Shown one piece after another: positions 1 to 7,911 of a stretch of 64,000 nucleotides of DNA (within the stretch, counting starts at the first letter, position 1; each line of letters opens with the position of its first letter). The DNA comes from Bacteroidaceae bacterium (GTDB lineage: Bacteria > Bacteroidota > Bacteroidia > Bacteroidales > Bacteroidaceae), in contig JAEESE010000006.1 in NCBI GenBank assembly GCA_016286165.1, positions 1-64,000 on the forward strand. Reading direction: 5' to 3'. The notes beneath the pieces are model-generated. The model had not been told where the DNA came from, searched no databases, and saw nothing but the letters and a program-made list of their open reading frames with translations. The position numbers and the translations under genes are program-made.

Positions 1-127
1 TAATTCCGTCGTACCTACGGCACTCTATATACTATGCTCTAGGAACAGGGGTTCCGCTACGCTCCACACCCTGTCTAAGTTCCAACCACCCCTACGGGGT
101 TTGCAGGTCAACTCCTATATCATTACC
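1..127. other. Intergenic segment with small dyads, downstream of GH67 gene
   Basis: No gene is visible here. The segment follows the stop codon of the leftward GH67 gene and contains several short dyads: GGAAC-aggg-GTTCC (42-55), ACAGGG pairing with CCCTGT (45-50 with 69-74), and ACCCC-tac-GGGGT (88-100). They could form a 3' hairpin for the GH67 transcript, but no T-run follows on the minus strand, so it is not a classical intrinsic terminator. It may instead be an intergenic repeat of the genome; that needs a genome copy count. Confidence 0.35.
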
Positions 128-2014
128 TTATCTTTTACCTTCAGCAAAAGTACGGAAATAGTCGAGGCAAACCTTTCGCCACTCACGGGCATTGTCTAAT
201 TGATGCAGCAGACGGTCGTTGGTCTCCTGCCAGCGCTGGTCGTCGATGAAGGGCTTTGCGTCCTGCCAGATGCGAACGAAATCTTCGACTTCGGCAACAC
301 CATGGTTGTAATGTTCCTGTATGTTCTCCCACAGCGTGTGGCCGTTCCTCATGCGGTAGGCCCAGGGTACGTGGTGGAACCACAGCAGATACTCCTCGGG
401 ACAGGTGCGGAGGTCGTCGTAGAGCGAGCGGTAGGGCTCGGCATACTGCGAGGTGGCATCCGAGCCGATGTGGCTGCGCTCGAAGCCTATGCCCAGGCTG
501 TCGGCCTGATGATAATAGACGGGGCACCACTCGAGAGGATAGTTAGCCTTGAAGCCGTCGGGCTCAGGACCGTAGTGGTGATCGAACTTGAAAATGTGGT
601 GCAGGCCCAATGGCATCATGTAATCCACACACGCCTCGCGGCTGCGGAGCATCATGGAGAGAAGAGCCGCGTGTGTCTTCCCCCACGTCTGCCTTATCCA
701 CTCCTTCGCTATCTCCTCGCTCGTCAGGCGTGGGTTCCAGGCGAGGCGGCCGAAGGCGTACCAGTTGGCCTGTGAGAAATGGTGGCCGCACCAGTTCCTG
801 TCCATGCCGATGTTGGCCACGCCGGCGATGCCCACGAGGCGGTCGGGGTTGACGAAACCGAAGAACTCCTGCCAAATGGGGGCGAGATAGACGAGGTGGC
901 GCGACTGCCCGAGGTATTCCTGCGTGATCTGCAGCTCTGCCATCTGCGGTGTGCGAAGCATGTTGTCGAAGATAGGAGCGTACGGCTCGCGGGGTTGGAA
1001 GTCCAGGGGACCGTTCTTCGACTGCAGGATGACGTTGTCGCGGAACTTGCCGTCGTCGCCTACGAACTCCGACACGGCTTGCTTCACGCGGTCCTCGCCC
1101 TTGTGGTTGGCGCCATAGACGAACGATCGCCACATGATGATGCCGCCGTAGGGTTTCACGGCATCGGCCAGCATGTTAGCGCCTTGGGCGTGTGTGCGGT
1201 GGTAGTCGCCGGGGCCTGGCTGCCCCTCGCTGTTGGCCTTTACGAGGAAGCCTCCGAAATCGGGTATCAGCCTGTAGATCTCCTTGGCCTTGGCCTTCCA
1301 CCACGCTGCCACCTGCTTGTCCAGCGGGTCGGCGGTCTTGAGGCCTCCCAATGCCATGGGCGAGGCGAAGTTCACGGAGAGATATACCTTGATGCCGTAA
1401 GGTCGCAGGATGGCGGCGATCTCCTTCACCTGCTGCAGATAGGGTGCCGAGAGCATCTTCGGCGAGGCATTGACGTTGTTCAACACCGTGCCGTTGATGC
1501 CTATGCTGGCGTTGGCGCGGGCATAATTGATAAGTCCCTCTCTCCGCTCCCCAGTCAGGGGGAGAACCTCACTTCGTTGGAGAACTGGCGTATTGTCGTC
1601 TATTTGTTTCCCAGAGGACGTCTCCCAGAAGATACTTTTGCCCGCATAGCCGCGTTCGATGCTGCCGTCGAGGTTGTCCCAGTGGTTCAGGATGCGCAGC
1701 GGCCATTGGGGTGCGGAGTAGCCCGTCTCGCCACGCAGCAGGGCGTAGGCTCCGTAGAGCAGTCCCGTCTCGTTCTTGGCCGTGATGGTGTAGCCTTGGA
1801 TGCGATAGGCGTCCTGCGCCATCGCGGCGTCGATGACGAGGTTCACCCGCTCGCCGTCGTAGTAGTTGCGCAGTTCCTGGGCAGCGATGCACTCGGGGCC
1901 TGTCACCGTAGCCCGCAGCACCTTGTCGTACCTGAGCCACAGCCGGCTGCCATCCTCAGCGCTGGCCGAGAACATGCTGACCAACGCCAGCACAAACATT
2001 GCTATTCTCTTCAT
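128..2014 (-). CDS. GH67 alpha-glucuronidase, secreted
   Basis: Removes 4-O-methyl-glucuronic acid from the ends of glucuronoxylan oligosaccharides. The start at 2014 gives 628 residues beginning MKRIAMFVLALVSMFSASA, a clear signal peptide; the frame stays open upstream to 2191, but that part is leader-like. Catalytic residues of the family can be placed: the general acid Glu near residue 263 (context NSEGQPGPG), then Asp near 338 (PLDFQP) and Glu near 366 (TQEYLG). The last two are 28 residues apart, as in the characterised GH67 pair D364/E392. The motif YARANASIGINGTVLNNVNA is typical of GH67. An unusual segment of about 25 residues (roughly 135-160, GKQIDDNTPV through LTGERREG) interrupts the region just before that motif and is encoded by a GC-rich palindromic element (see 1532-1587). 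A -7 box TACCTTTG lies at 2042-2049 on the minus strand. The family call is firm. Confidence 0.93.
   Translation of the reverse strand: MKRIAMFVLALVSMFSASAEDGSRLWLRYDKVLRATVTGPECIAAQELRNYYDGERVNLVIDAAMAQDAYRIQGYTITAKNETGLLYGAYALLRGETGYSAPQWPLRILNHWDNLDGSIERGYAGKSIFWETSSGKQIDDNTPVLQRSEVLPLTGERREGLINYARANASIGINGTVLNNVNASPKMLSAPYLQQVKEIAAILRPYGIKVYLSVNFASPMALGGLKTADPLDKQVAAWWKAKAKEIYRLIPDFGGFLVKANSEGQPGPGDYHRTHAQGANMLADAVKPYGGIIMWRSFVYGANHKGEDRVKQAVSEFVGDDGKFRDNVILQSKNGPLDFQPREPYAPIFDNMLRTPQMAELQITQEYLGQSRHLVYLAPIWQEFFGFVNPDRLVGIAGVANIGMDRNWCGHHFSQANWYAFGRLAWNPRLTSEEIAKEWIRQTWGKTHAALLSMMLRSREACVDYMMPLGLHHIFKFDHHYGPEPDGFKANYPLEWCPVYYHQADSLGIGFERSHIGSDATSQYAEPYRSLYDDLRTCPEEYLLWFHHVPWAYRMRNGHTLWENIQEHYNHGVAEVEDFVRIWQDAKPFIDDQRWQETNDRLLHQLDNAREWRKVCLDYFRTFAEGKR
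1532..1587 (-). repeat. GC-rich palindromic element inside GH67 coding sequence
   Basis: On the minus strand this stretch contains CTCCCCCTGACTGGGGAG followed by a purine-rich GAGAGAGG tail. The same style of element occurs outside genes at 2235-2274 and at the start of the TPR gene at 62431-62460. It is read in frame as part of a roughly 25-residue insert (residues about 135-160) that I do not expect in GH67 enzymes. Insertion of a dispersed repeat into the gene is my inference from the shared composition and the extra residues. Confidence 0.5.
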
Positions 2015-2133
2015 AGTTCCTATCAGTTTATTATTTCGTTGCAAAGGTAGTGTTTTTTCCGCACGGGGACGCATATCGACACATATTTTATTCAAGTTAC
2101 GGATATTATATGACACTGAGCGTTGGGGGTGAG

Positions 2134-2221
2134 GCTTCCAGTCGCATTGCGCACTGCGACTGTTCACGCGGGCTTGAGCGTCTATTCGCATTCGCGACTG
2201 CGTCTATTCGCTCGGCGCCTT
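2134..2221. repeat. 22-bp-phased degenerate tandem repeat, 4 units
   Basis: Four units of exactly 22 bp run from 2134, 2156, 2178 and 2200. Units three and four share the 12-mer GCGTCTATTCGC at the same phase, and all place a T/A-TTCGC-like core at the same position. The layout resembles the arrays at 11905, 28510, 42672 and 51241. It lies in the 5' region of the GH67 gene. It overlaps a hairpin, CAGTCGCA with TGCGACTG, at 2139-2162. Confidence 0.5.
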
Positions 2222-2234
2222 GTCAGGTGACCAC

Positions 2235-2274
2235 TCTCCCCCTTCAGGGAATGCGGGGAGGGCTTGAGGGAGCC
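2235..2274. repeat. GC-rich palindromic element, intergenic copy
   Basis: The sequence TCTCCCCCTTCAGGGAATGC followed by GGGGAGGGCTTGAGGGAGCC is an imperfect pyrimidine/purine palindrome. It is of the same type as the one read through in GH67 (1532-1587) and in the TPR gene start (62431-62460). It lies between the distal promoter at 2298-2329 and the GH67 start, directly next to a 22-bp array. Confidence 0.5.
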
Positions 2275-2297
2275 GTCGGGGTTTTCCTTCAACGTTG

Positions 2298-2329
2298 CAA
2301 AGGTACGGAAATTAGGCGAGGGGACCAAA
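2298..2329 (-). promoter_or_regulatory. Predicted Bacteroidetes promoter facing GH67
   Basis: On the minus strand there is TTTG (2329-2326), a 20-nt spacer, and TACCTTTG (2305-2298), a full match to the Bacteroidetes sigma consensus. It would start a transcript about 280 nt upstream of the GH67 ATG, passing through the palindromic element and the 22-bp array. A second -7 box nearer the gene (2042-2049) lacks a good upstream box. Confidence 0.55.
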
Positions 2330-2375
2330 TACGGGGTGCTGTGGCGTGTTAAAAAGTGTAAACATTATTATCGGT

Positions 2376-2582
2376 GCAGGTGCCGGTTGCGTTTTGTAGC
2401 ATTGTAGCAATGTAGCAATGTAGCATTAAGCACCTGCCGATGTGCGAAAGAGCCTAAGAATATAGTTAATTATATATATAATATATAATAATATATTATA
2501 TATATAATTAAAATTCCAGTCCCCTATTTTCTGCATATTGAAACCTCCTTAATGCTACATTGCTACATTGCTACATTGCTAC
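2376..2582. repeat. Inverted iteron arrays flanking an AT-rich palindrome
   Basis: Left arm 2396-2430 and right arm 2548-2582 are inverted repeats matching at 34 of 35 positions. Each arm is built of four 8-bp direct repeats, AATGTAGC-like on the left and GCTACATT on the right. Between them, 2466-2511 is a near-perfect 46-bp palindrome made only of A and T. A further dyad, GCAGGTGC (2376-2383) with GCACCTGC (2430-2437), brackets the left arm. No gene overlaps. Iterons plus an AT-rich core recall replication-origin or recombinase-site architecture, but nothing here proves that role. Confidence 0.7.
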
Positions 2583-2670
2583 ATTTTCCATTGTCTTTCC
2601 CTGTATAGTGTTGACTCCTTTTGAGCCTTGATTTGTTGCTGTCGGTTAATTGCTGTTTATTATACTGATT

Positions 2671-2866
2671 CTATTGACTTATCTCTCTGATCAGGTTGTC
2701 TGCTTTCCTGCTTTTGTTGCCCTTTCCCCAAGGAGTGTTTTGAAACCACCCCTTGTCGATGTACGTCATCGCCTGCATCACCGTGGCGCCGAACTGGTTA
2801 AGGGTAGGGGTATTCACAGTAGTTACACCCCTCTTCTGCGGCCTCGTCTTCGTGTCCGAGGCATTC
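2671..2866 (-). pseudogene. Possible gene remnant (65-codon open frame without a good start)
   Basis: On the minus strand an open frame between stops reads, toward its end, LNQFGATVMQAMTYIDKGWF and then NTPWGKGNKSRKADNLIREISQ, ending at TAG. It looks like the C-terminal end of a real protein rather than random sequence (balanced composition, a basic NKSRKADNLIREI helix). There is no ATG before the middle of the frame; only internal GTG or ATG codons exist. I do not recognise a family. It sits beside the iteron structure, so a decayed mobile or primase-type gene is possible. The rest of 2583-2910 holds nothing I can support. Confidence 0.25.
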
Positions 2867-2910
2867 TAGCTTGATTGCTCTCGCTGCTCCAAAAGTTCAC
2901 TTTTCACTCT

Positions 2911-5028
2911 TCACAGTCCCCTGGCCTTGAGCAGGCTTGAAGCATCGGGTTGCGCCATGCCGGTGAAGTCGGTGAACATCTGCATGAGGTCGCCTGTGTT
3001 GCCTCGGCTGAGGATTTTGTCGCGGAACTCCTGTCCGGTCTCGGGCTTCAGCGGACCACGCTGGGCAAATACATTGGCGATGTTCACGGCAAGAACCTCG
3101 GTCCAGAGGTAGCTGTAGTAGCCGGCGGCATAGCCTCCGCCGAAGACGTGGTTGAAGTAGCTGGTGTGGTAGCGTGGCGGAATCTGGTTGTCGAGCAGTC
3201 CGACCTGCCGCAGCGCTTCCTCCTCGAACTGAGCGGCCTTGTCGGCGGTGGGGACGTCCTTGGCGGCGAGCATGTGCCAGGCGAGGTCCACGCAGGTGGC
3301 TGCGAGGTTCTCGCCGAGGGCGTAGGCCGACTGGAAGTTGATGCTCGAGAGCATACGTTCCTTGAGGTCGGCAGGCATGGGCTCGCCTGTCTCGTAGTGG
3401 CGGGCGTAGTTGTCGAAGATCTCGGGGATGGCGGCAAACGACTCGTTGAACTGCGACGGCATCTCGACGAAGTCACGTGCTACGCTGGTGCCGCTCAGGT
3501 GGTTGTACTGGCAGTCGGAGAGGATGCCGTGGAGGGCGTGTCCGAACTCGTGGAACATGGTCGTCACCTCGTCCCAGGTGAGCAGCGAGGGCTGTCCCTC
3601 AGGTGCCTTGGCGCTGTTGCAGACGTTGAAGATGATGGGCTTCTGCTGCCACTGGCGGCTCTGCTTCTGGAAACCGTCCATCCACGCTCCGCCGCGCTTG
3701 GTGGGACGACGGAAGTAGTCGCAGTAGAAGAGAGCAAGCGACTGGCCGTCCTTGTCGATAACCTCGAAGGCTTTCATGTCGGGGTGATAGGTGGGGATGT
3801 TCTTCAATTCCTTGAATGTCAGTCCGTAAGCGCGACTAGCTGCGCAGAAAACGCCGTTTATGAGCACGCTGTCGATGTTGAAGTAGGGCTTCACCTCATC
3901 CTCAGAGATGTTGAGCATCTCCTTCTTCATCTTGGCGGAATAGTAGAAGCGGTCGTAGGGTTCAAGGTTGAAGTCGTCGCCCTGGCTCTTGCGTGCATAG
4001 TCCTCGATGGCCTTGGTCTCGGCGTCGGCCTTGGGCTTATAGGCCTGGATGAGGTTGTTGAGGAAGGCATAGACGGCTTCGGGTGTCTTGGCCATGGTCT
4101 TCTCGAGCGAGTAGGCGGCGTAGTTGGGGTAGCCCATGATTTCGGCCTGCTCGGCCCTCAGTTTGGCAATCTCGCAGACGATGGGGAAGGTGTTGTACTT
4201 GCCAGTGCCGTCGGCACGGTGGACGCTGGCTTCGAACACCTTACGCCGCAGCTCGCGGTTGTCGAGGTTGGTGAGCGGTGCCTGCTGTGTGGTGTTGACG
4301 ATGACGATGGCGTAGGGCGCCTTGCCGCCTCGGCTCTCGGCATCCTTGGCACATTGCTCGATGTCGGCCTCGCTGAGTCCTGCCAGCTCTTCCTTGCTGT
4401 CCACCCACACGATGGCGTCGTTGGTGGCGTCGGGCAGGACGGTTCCCCACTGCTGCTGTAGGTCGCTGATGCGGCTGTTGATTTCCTTCATGCGTGCCAT
4501 CTTATCCTCGGGCAGCAGTGCTCCCTTGCGCACGAAGTCCTTGTAGATCTCTTCGAGCAGCTTCTGGTCCTCGCCCTGCAGCGCGTCGTGCTGCCGGTCG
4601 TACACCTGTCGTATGCGTTCGAAGAGCTGTGTGTTGAACGAAATCTCGTTCTCGAGGTCGGTGAGCATGGGCATCACCTTCTTCTCGATCTCGGCTATCT
4701 CGGGCGTCTTGTCGGCCTCAACGATGGCGAAGAACACGCGGCTGACGCGGTCCAGAAGCCGTCCGCTGTCCTCGTAGGGCAGGATGGTGTTCTCGAACGT
4801 AGCCGAGTCGGTGCAGGCCACGATCTGACTGATGTTGTCGCGCGTCTGCCTGATGGCCTCCTCGAAGGCCGGCATGTAGTCGGTGGTCTTGATCTTGCTG
4901 AAGTCGGGCGTGCCGAAGGGCAGGCTGCTCTCGGTAAGTAAGGGGTTGTCGTGCTGCGTCTGCTGGCAGCTCACGAACGGCATCATCATGGCAGATGCGA
5001 TTCCTAAAGTCATAATGGTCTTTTTCAT
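2911..5028 (-). CDS. dcp: M3 family dipeptidyl carboxypeptidase, lipoprotein
   Basis: A zinc oligopeptidase (thimet/Dcp family) that trims peptides. The zinc motif HEFGHALHG lies near residue 490 in the context TTMFHEFGHALHG, followed by the downstream Glu region FVEMPSQFNESFA. The N-terminus MKKTIMTLGIASAMMMPFVSC is a lipoprotein signal with lipobox FVSC, so the enzyme is probably anchored in the envelope, as in many Bacteroidales relatives. The 705-residue length is normal for Dcp. It has its own promoter (5083-5113) and is not closely coupled to comF. A long antisense open frame over this gene is a shadow of its codon usage. Confidence 0.93.
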   Translation of the reverse strand: MKKTIMTLGIASAMMMPFVSCQQTQHDNPLLTESSLPFGTPDFSKIKTTDYMPAFEEAIRQTRDNISQIVACTDSATFENTILPYEDSGRLLDRVSRVFFAIVEADKTPEIAEIEKKVMPMLTDLENEISFNTQLFERIRQVYDRQHDALQGEDQKLLEEIYKDFVRKGALLPEDKMARMKEINSRISDLQQQWGTVLPDATNDAIVWVDSKEELAGLSEADIEQCAKDAESRGGKAPYAIVIVNTTQQAPLTNLDNRELRRKVFEASVHRADGTGKYNTFPIVCEIAKLRAEQAEIMGYPNYAAYSLEKTMAKTPEAVYAFLNNLIQAYKPKADAETKAIEDYARKSQGDDFNLEPYDRFYYSAKMKKEMLNISEDEVKPYFNIDSVLINGVFCAASRAYGLTFKELKNIPTYHPDMKAFEVIDKDGQSLALFYCDYFRRPTKRGGAWMDGFQKQSRQWQQKPIIFNVCNSAKAPEGQPSLLTWDEVTTMFHEFGHALHGILSDCQYNHLSGTSVARDFVEMPSQFNESFAAIPEIFDNYARHYETGEPMPADLKERMLSSINFQSAYALGENLAATCVDLAWHMLAAKDVPTADKAAQFEEEALRQVGLLDNQIPPRYHTSYFNHVFGGGYAAGYYSYLWTEVLAVNIANVFAQRGPLKPETGQEFRDKILSRGNTGDLMQMFTDFTGMAQPDASSLLKARGL

Positions 5029-5082
5029 TGTGAAAGTCTTTACCTTAATTTATTTCGCGTATGTGTGAGACTGAAAAACGTT

Positions 5083-5113
5083 GCAAAGATAGTGTTTTTT
5101 CGAGAATAAACAA
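5083..5113 (-). promoter_or_regulatory. Predicted promoter of the M3 peptidase gene
   Basis: On the minus strand TTG (5113-5111), a 19-nt spacer and TATCTTTG (5090-5083) fit the Bacteroidetes consensus. Initiation would fall about 50 nt before the ATG at 5028. Confidence 0.6.
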
Positions 5114-5160
5114 CTAAGAAGCAGAATAAACCGCAAAGAAAGTGCATCTTTCTTGAAAAG

Positions 5161-5880
5161 CTATGTTACCCATGCCCATGCGAATACAGAAACGCGTAGA
5201 CCTTGAACTTTCTCTAACTCGGAAATGACTGAGGTGAAGGTGCTGCCAGTGGTAATAACATCATCGATAAGCATAATGTGCTTGTCTCGGAGGCTATCGG
5301 CGTGTGATGTCAAGGCATAGGCTCCTTTCAGATTTTCCAGACGCTGGCTCGTAGTGAGATGTGTCTGGGGTTCTACTTCTTTGATTTTCCGCACGATATC
5401 GGTGCATACTGGCACGCGTAGCTCTTCGCCCATTGCCTGAGCAAGTATCAGTGCTTGGTTGAAACCGCGCAGTCGTTGGCGTCGAGAGGATAGAGGAGTG
5501 GGCACCAATGCTTCAATACCGTCGAAGAGCGATGTGGATTGCAGGCGACTTACCGCCAAACGGCCCATCCATGATGCCAATGTGACGGTGCGATTAAACT
5601 TAAGGCTCTGCACAACCTTGGCTGCAACATTGCCATGGTTGTAGCGCATCAGAGCCCCGACACGTTGGAGGCAAGGGTGATCAGCTGCTGCCACCATACG
5701 AGGGTTGTAGATCCAGTCGTAGTTGTTTTCCCATGGTAATCGGAGCATGCATTGAGCACACAGCGGCTCCTCATCCAATGCCATGCGGCGGCCGCAGCTC
5801 GGACAGTGGCGGGACATGGCAAGGTCGGTGAAACTGGCCCAGAGACGATGTATGGAGTCAAATGTGCTCATGTCTGACAA
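5161..5880 (-). CDS. ComF family phosphoribosyltransferase-like protein
   Basis: Up to 239 residues. A four-cysteine zinc finger near the N-terminus (Cys26, 29, 41, 44; CPSCGRRM and LCAQC) precedes a type I PRTase fold with the PRPP loop IMLIDDVITTGST. ComF proteins are linked to DNA uptake in naturally competent bacteria, but in this phylum the role is untested. The start is uncertain between 5880 and the in-frame ATG at 5871. Either overlaps the end of pgeF (stop at 5858), so the pair is probably translationally coupled in the nnr-independent obg-pgeF-comF run. Confidence 0.85.
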   Translation of the reverse strand: MSDMSTFDSIHRLWASFTDLAMSRHCPSCGRRMALDEEPLCAQCMLRLPWENNYDWIYNPRMVAAADHPCLQRVGALMRYNHGNVAAKVVQSLKFNRTVTLASWMGRLAVSRLQSTSLFDGIEALVPTPLSSRRQRLRGFNQALILAQAMGEELRVPVCTDIVRKIKEVEPQTHLTTSQRLENLKGAYALTSHADSLRDKHIMLIDDVITTGSTFTSVISELEKVQGLRVSVFAWAWVT

Positions 5881-6625
5881 TCCCCGTGAACATACGCCCC
5901 GAGTTGATGCCTAAACGTCGTGCTGAGAAGAAACGAGCGATGTGAGTATGGGTGCACAGACCGCTGATGCTGACGTTGTCGGTTGACAGACCAGCCTGAA
6001 CCAAATCCCAGGCATTCGCCTGCCACAGGTCGATATGCCAGCGCTCGGGGTGAGGGAAGCGCGAGTCCTTGACGGCAATAACGTCGATCGGGAAAAAAGC
6101 TTTGGCAAAAGCTTCGTATACCTCGTCGCCCACTTCGAATGCTTCGGGACCTATGCTGGGACCTATAATAGCCATGACATCGGACGGGTTGGTGCCGTAG
6201 AGCCTGCTCATGTCTGACAATGTGCGTGATGCGATACGGGCTACAGTTCCGCGCCAACCTGCATGGATGGCAGCTATGGCCTGAGTGCGGCTGTCGTGCA
6301 AAAGTATTGGTACGCAGTCGGCTGTGGATATGCCGATGCATGTATTGGGGAGGTTTGTTATTAATGCATCTACGCCCTCGAAGCTGTCGTTGAGATTGTC
6401 GTTGGTGACATGTGCTACCTTTGTCCCATGTATCTGACGGGGGATGATGAGGTGCTGCTCGTCAACACCTAATTGCTGACAGAGTTCTGCGCGACAGGCG
6501 GCGACGTGTGCTGGGTCGTCGCCCGAATAATGTGTTACGTTGAACCCGTCGTAAGGTGCCGAGGGGTCTGAGGCGTGCCGCTCGGTGGAGAAGGCTGTTA
6601 TATTAGGGGCTAAATGGTAAGTCAA
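5858..6625 (-). CDS. pgeF: PgeF/YfiH polyphenol oxidase-family protein
   Basis: A member of the YfiH/LACC1 family, described as peptidoglycan editing factor and as a purine nucleoside-acting enzyme. Family motifs visible are STADCVPILL, AIHAGWRGTVARI and IIGPSIGPEAFEVGDEV, which contain the His and Cys metal ligands. The only possible start in this frame is TTG at 6625, because a stop codon lies four codons upstream and no ATG or GTG intervenes. The 255-residue length is normal. It follows obg by 37 bp and overlaps comF. Confidence 0.9.
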   Translation of the reverse strand: MTYHLAPNITAFSTERHASDPSAPYDGFNVTHYSGDDPAHVAACRAELCQQLGVDEQHLIIPRQIHGTKVAHVTNDNLNDSFEGVDALITNLPNTCIGISTADCVPILLHDSRTQAIAAIHAGWRGTVARIASRTLSDMSRLYGTNPSDVMAIIGPSIGPEAFEVGDEVYEAFAKAFFPIDVIAVKDSRFPHPERWHIDLWQANAWDLVQAGLSTDNVSISGLCTHTHIARFFSARRLGINSGRMFTGIVRHEHI

Positions 6626-6662
6626 TGGTAATGATTATATGTGTAAGCGCTTGGATAGCATG

Positions 6663-7826
6663 TTAGTCAACGTACTCAACGTCGTCGAGCTCGTCGATAT
6701 CGTCGATGTCCTCGATATCCTCTTCATCTATGATGATAATCTCCTCGTCCTCACCCTCGGCCTGCAACTCATCGTGGAGGAACGAGAGGTCCTTGTCGCG
6801 GTGCACGATGGCAGAGCTATGTGAGGCGTTGCGGTCGGCTGTGTCGAGATTCTGCCATAGGAGGTCTTTTAGCTGAGCTATGTTGAACCCGGTGACGGCC
6901 GAGATGAAGATATGCGGCAGGTCATCGGGGAGGTCGGCCGACAGCATCTCAATGAGTTCGTCGTCGAGCAGGTCGCTTTTGGTGATGGCCAGCAGGCGTT
7001 GCTTGTTGAGCAGTTCGGGGTTGTAGGTCGTGAGTTCGCGCAGCAGCACCTCGTAGTCGTGCCGTATGTTGTCGGTATCACCTGGTATCATGAACAGCAA
7101 CAACGCGTTGCGTTCGATATGACGTAGAAAGCGTAGCCCTAAGCCTTTGCCTTCGCTTGCGCCTTCTATGATACCAGGGATGTCGGCCATTACGAATGAG
7201 CGGTTATCGTGGTAGCTGACTACGCCCACAGAGGGCTCGAGTGTTGTGAACGGATAGCCCGCTATCTTGGGATGTGCCGAGCTGATGGCGTTTACGAGGG
7301 TGCTCTTGCCTGCATTGGGAAAGCCTACGAGGCCCACGTCGGCCAGCATCTTTAATTCCATAATTACGGTAAGCTGCTGCATAGGTTCACCAGGTTGAGC
7401 AAAGCGAGGAGCCTGATTTGTAGACGTGGCAAAATGCTTGTTGCCAAGGCCTCCGCGACCGCCTTTAAGAAGCATCACGACCTGTCCGTCGGTAGTGACG
7501 TCGCATACGAAGCGTCCTGTGTCGGCATCATAGACCACAGTGCCGCAGGGAACGTCGATATAGCGGTCGGCGCCGTCGGCACCATGTGAACCGTTCTTAC
7601 CGCCATTGCCTCCATGGCCTGCGAAGATATGGCGCTCGTAACGAAGGTGGAGCAGAGTCCAGTAGTTGCGGTTGCCACGTAGGTATACGTGACCGCCACG
7701 GCCTCCGTCGCCCCCGTCGGGACCTCCGTTGGGAACATATTTAGCTCTATGCATATGCATCGACCCACGGCCTCCCTTGCCCGACCGACACACTATTTTG
7801 ACATAATCAATGAAATTAGTTTCCAT
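6663..7826 (-). CDS. obgE: GTPase Obg/CgtA
   Basis: An essential ribosome-associated GTPase in 50S assembly and stress control. The glycine-rich Obg domain ([19 protein letters not shown], about residues 33-51) is followed by the G domain with GFPNAGKST (Walker A, near 168), switch [18 protein letters not shown] and TKSD. The C-terminus is a strongly acidic tail of Asp/Glu/Ile ([20 protein letters not shown]), common in Bacteroidetes Obg. Its 387-residue length is normal. It heads the obg-pgeF-comF run on the minus strand. Confidence 0.97.
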   Translation of the reverse strand: METNFIDYVKIVCRSGKGGRGSMHMHRAKYVPNGGPDGGDGGRGGHVYLRGNRNYWTLLHLRYERHIFAGHGGNGGKNGSHGADGADRYIDVPCGTVVYDADTGRFVCDVTTDGQVVMLLKGGRGGLGNKHFATSTNQAPRFAQPGEPMQQLTVIMELKMLADVGLVGFPNAGKSTLVNAISSAHPKIAGYPFTTLEPSVGVVSYHDNRSFVMADIPGIIEGASEGKGLGLRFLRHIERNALLLFMIPGDTDNIRHDYEVLLRELTTYNPELLNKQRLLAITKSDLLDDELIEMLSADLPDDLPHIFISAVTGFNIAQLKDLLWQNLDTADRNASHSSAIVHRDKDLSFLHDELQAEGEDEEIIIIDEEDIEDIDDIDELDDVEYVD

Positions 7827-7911
7827 TTTTCAGGTGCTTGATTAGTTTTTTTTGACTGTTTTTTTAGATTTTCTAGAGGCTCTATGCGTTCTAGATATTC
7901 TAGATTTAAGA

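Noticed and set aside
779..2050. 423-codon plus-strand open frame opposite the GH67 gene
   Set aside because: Antisense to a well-supported enzyme with placed catalytic residues; no recognisable motif of its own.
2015..2191. Upstream extension of the GH67 gene
   Set aside because: It lies before a clear signal peptide and contains the proximal -7 box TACCTTTG and part of a repeat array.
2950..4461. 503-codon plus-strand open frame opposite the M3 peptidase gene
   Set aside because: It is antisense to a gene with clear HEFGH motif and signal peptide; the composition (Val/Gly/Leu rich, no motifs) is that of a reverse-frame shadow.
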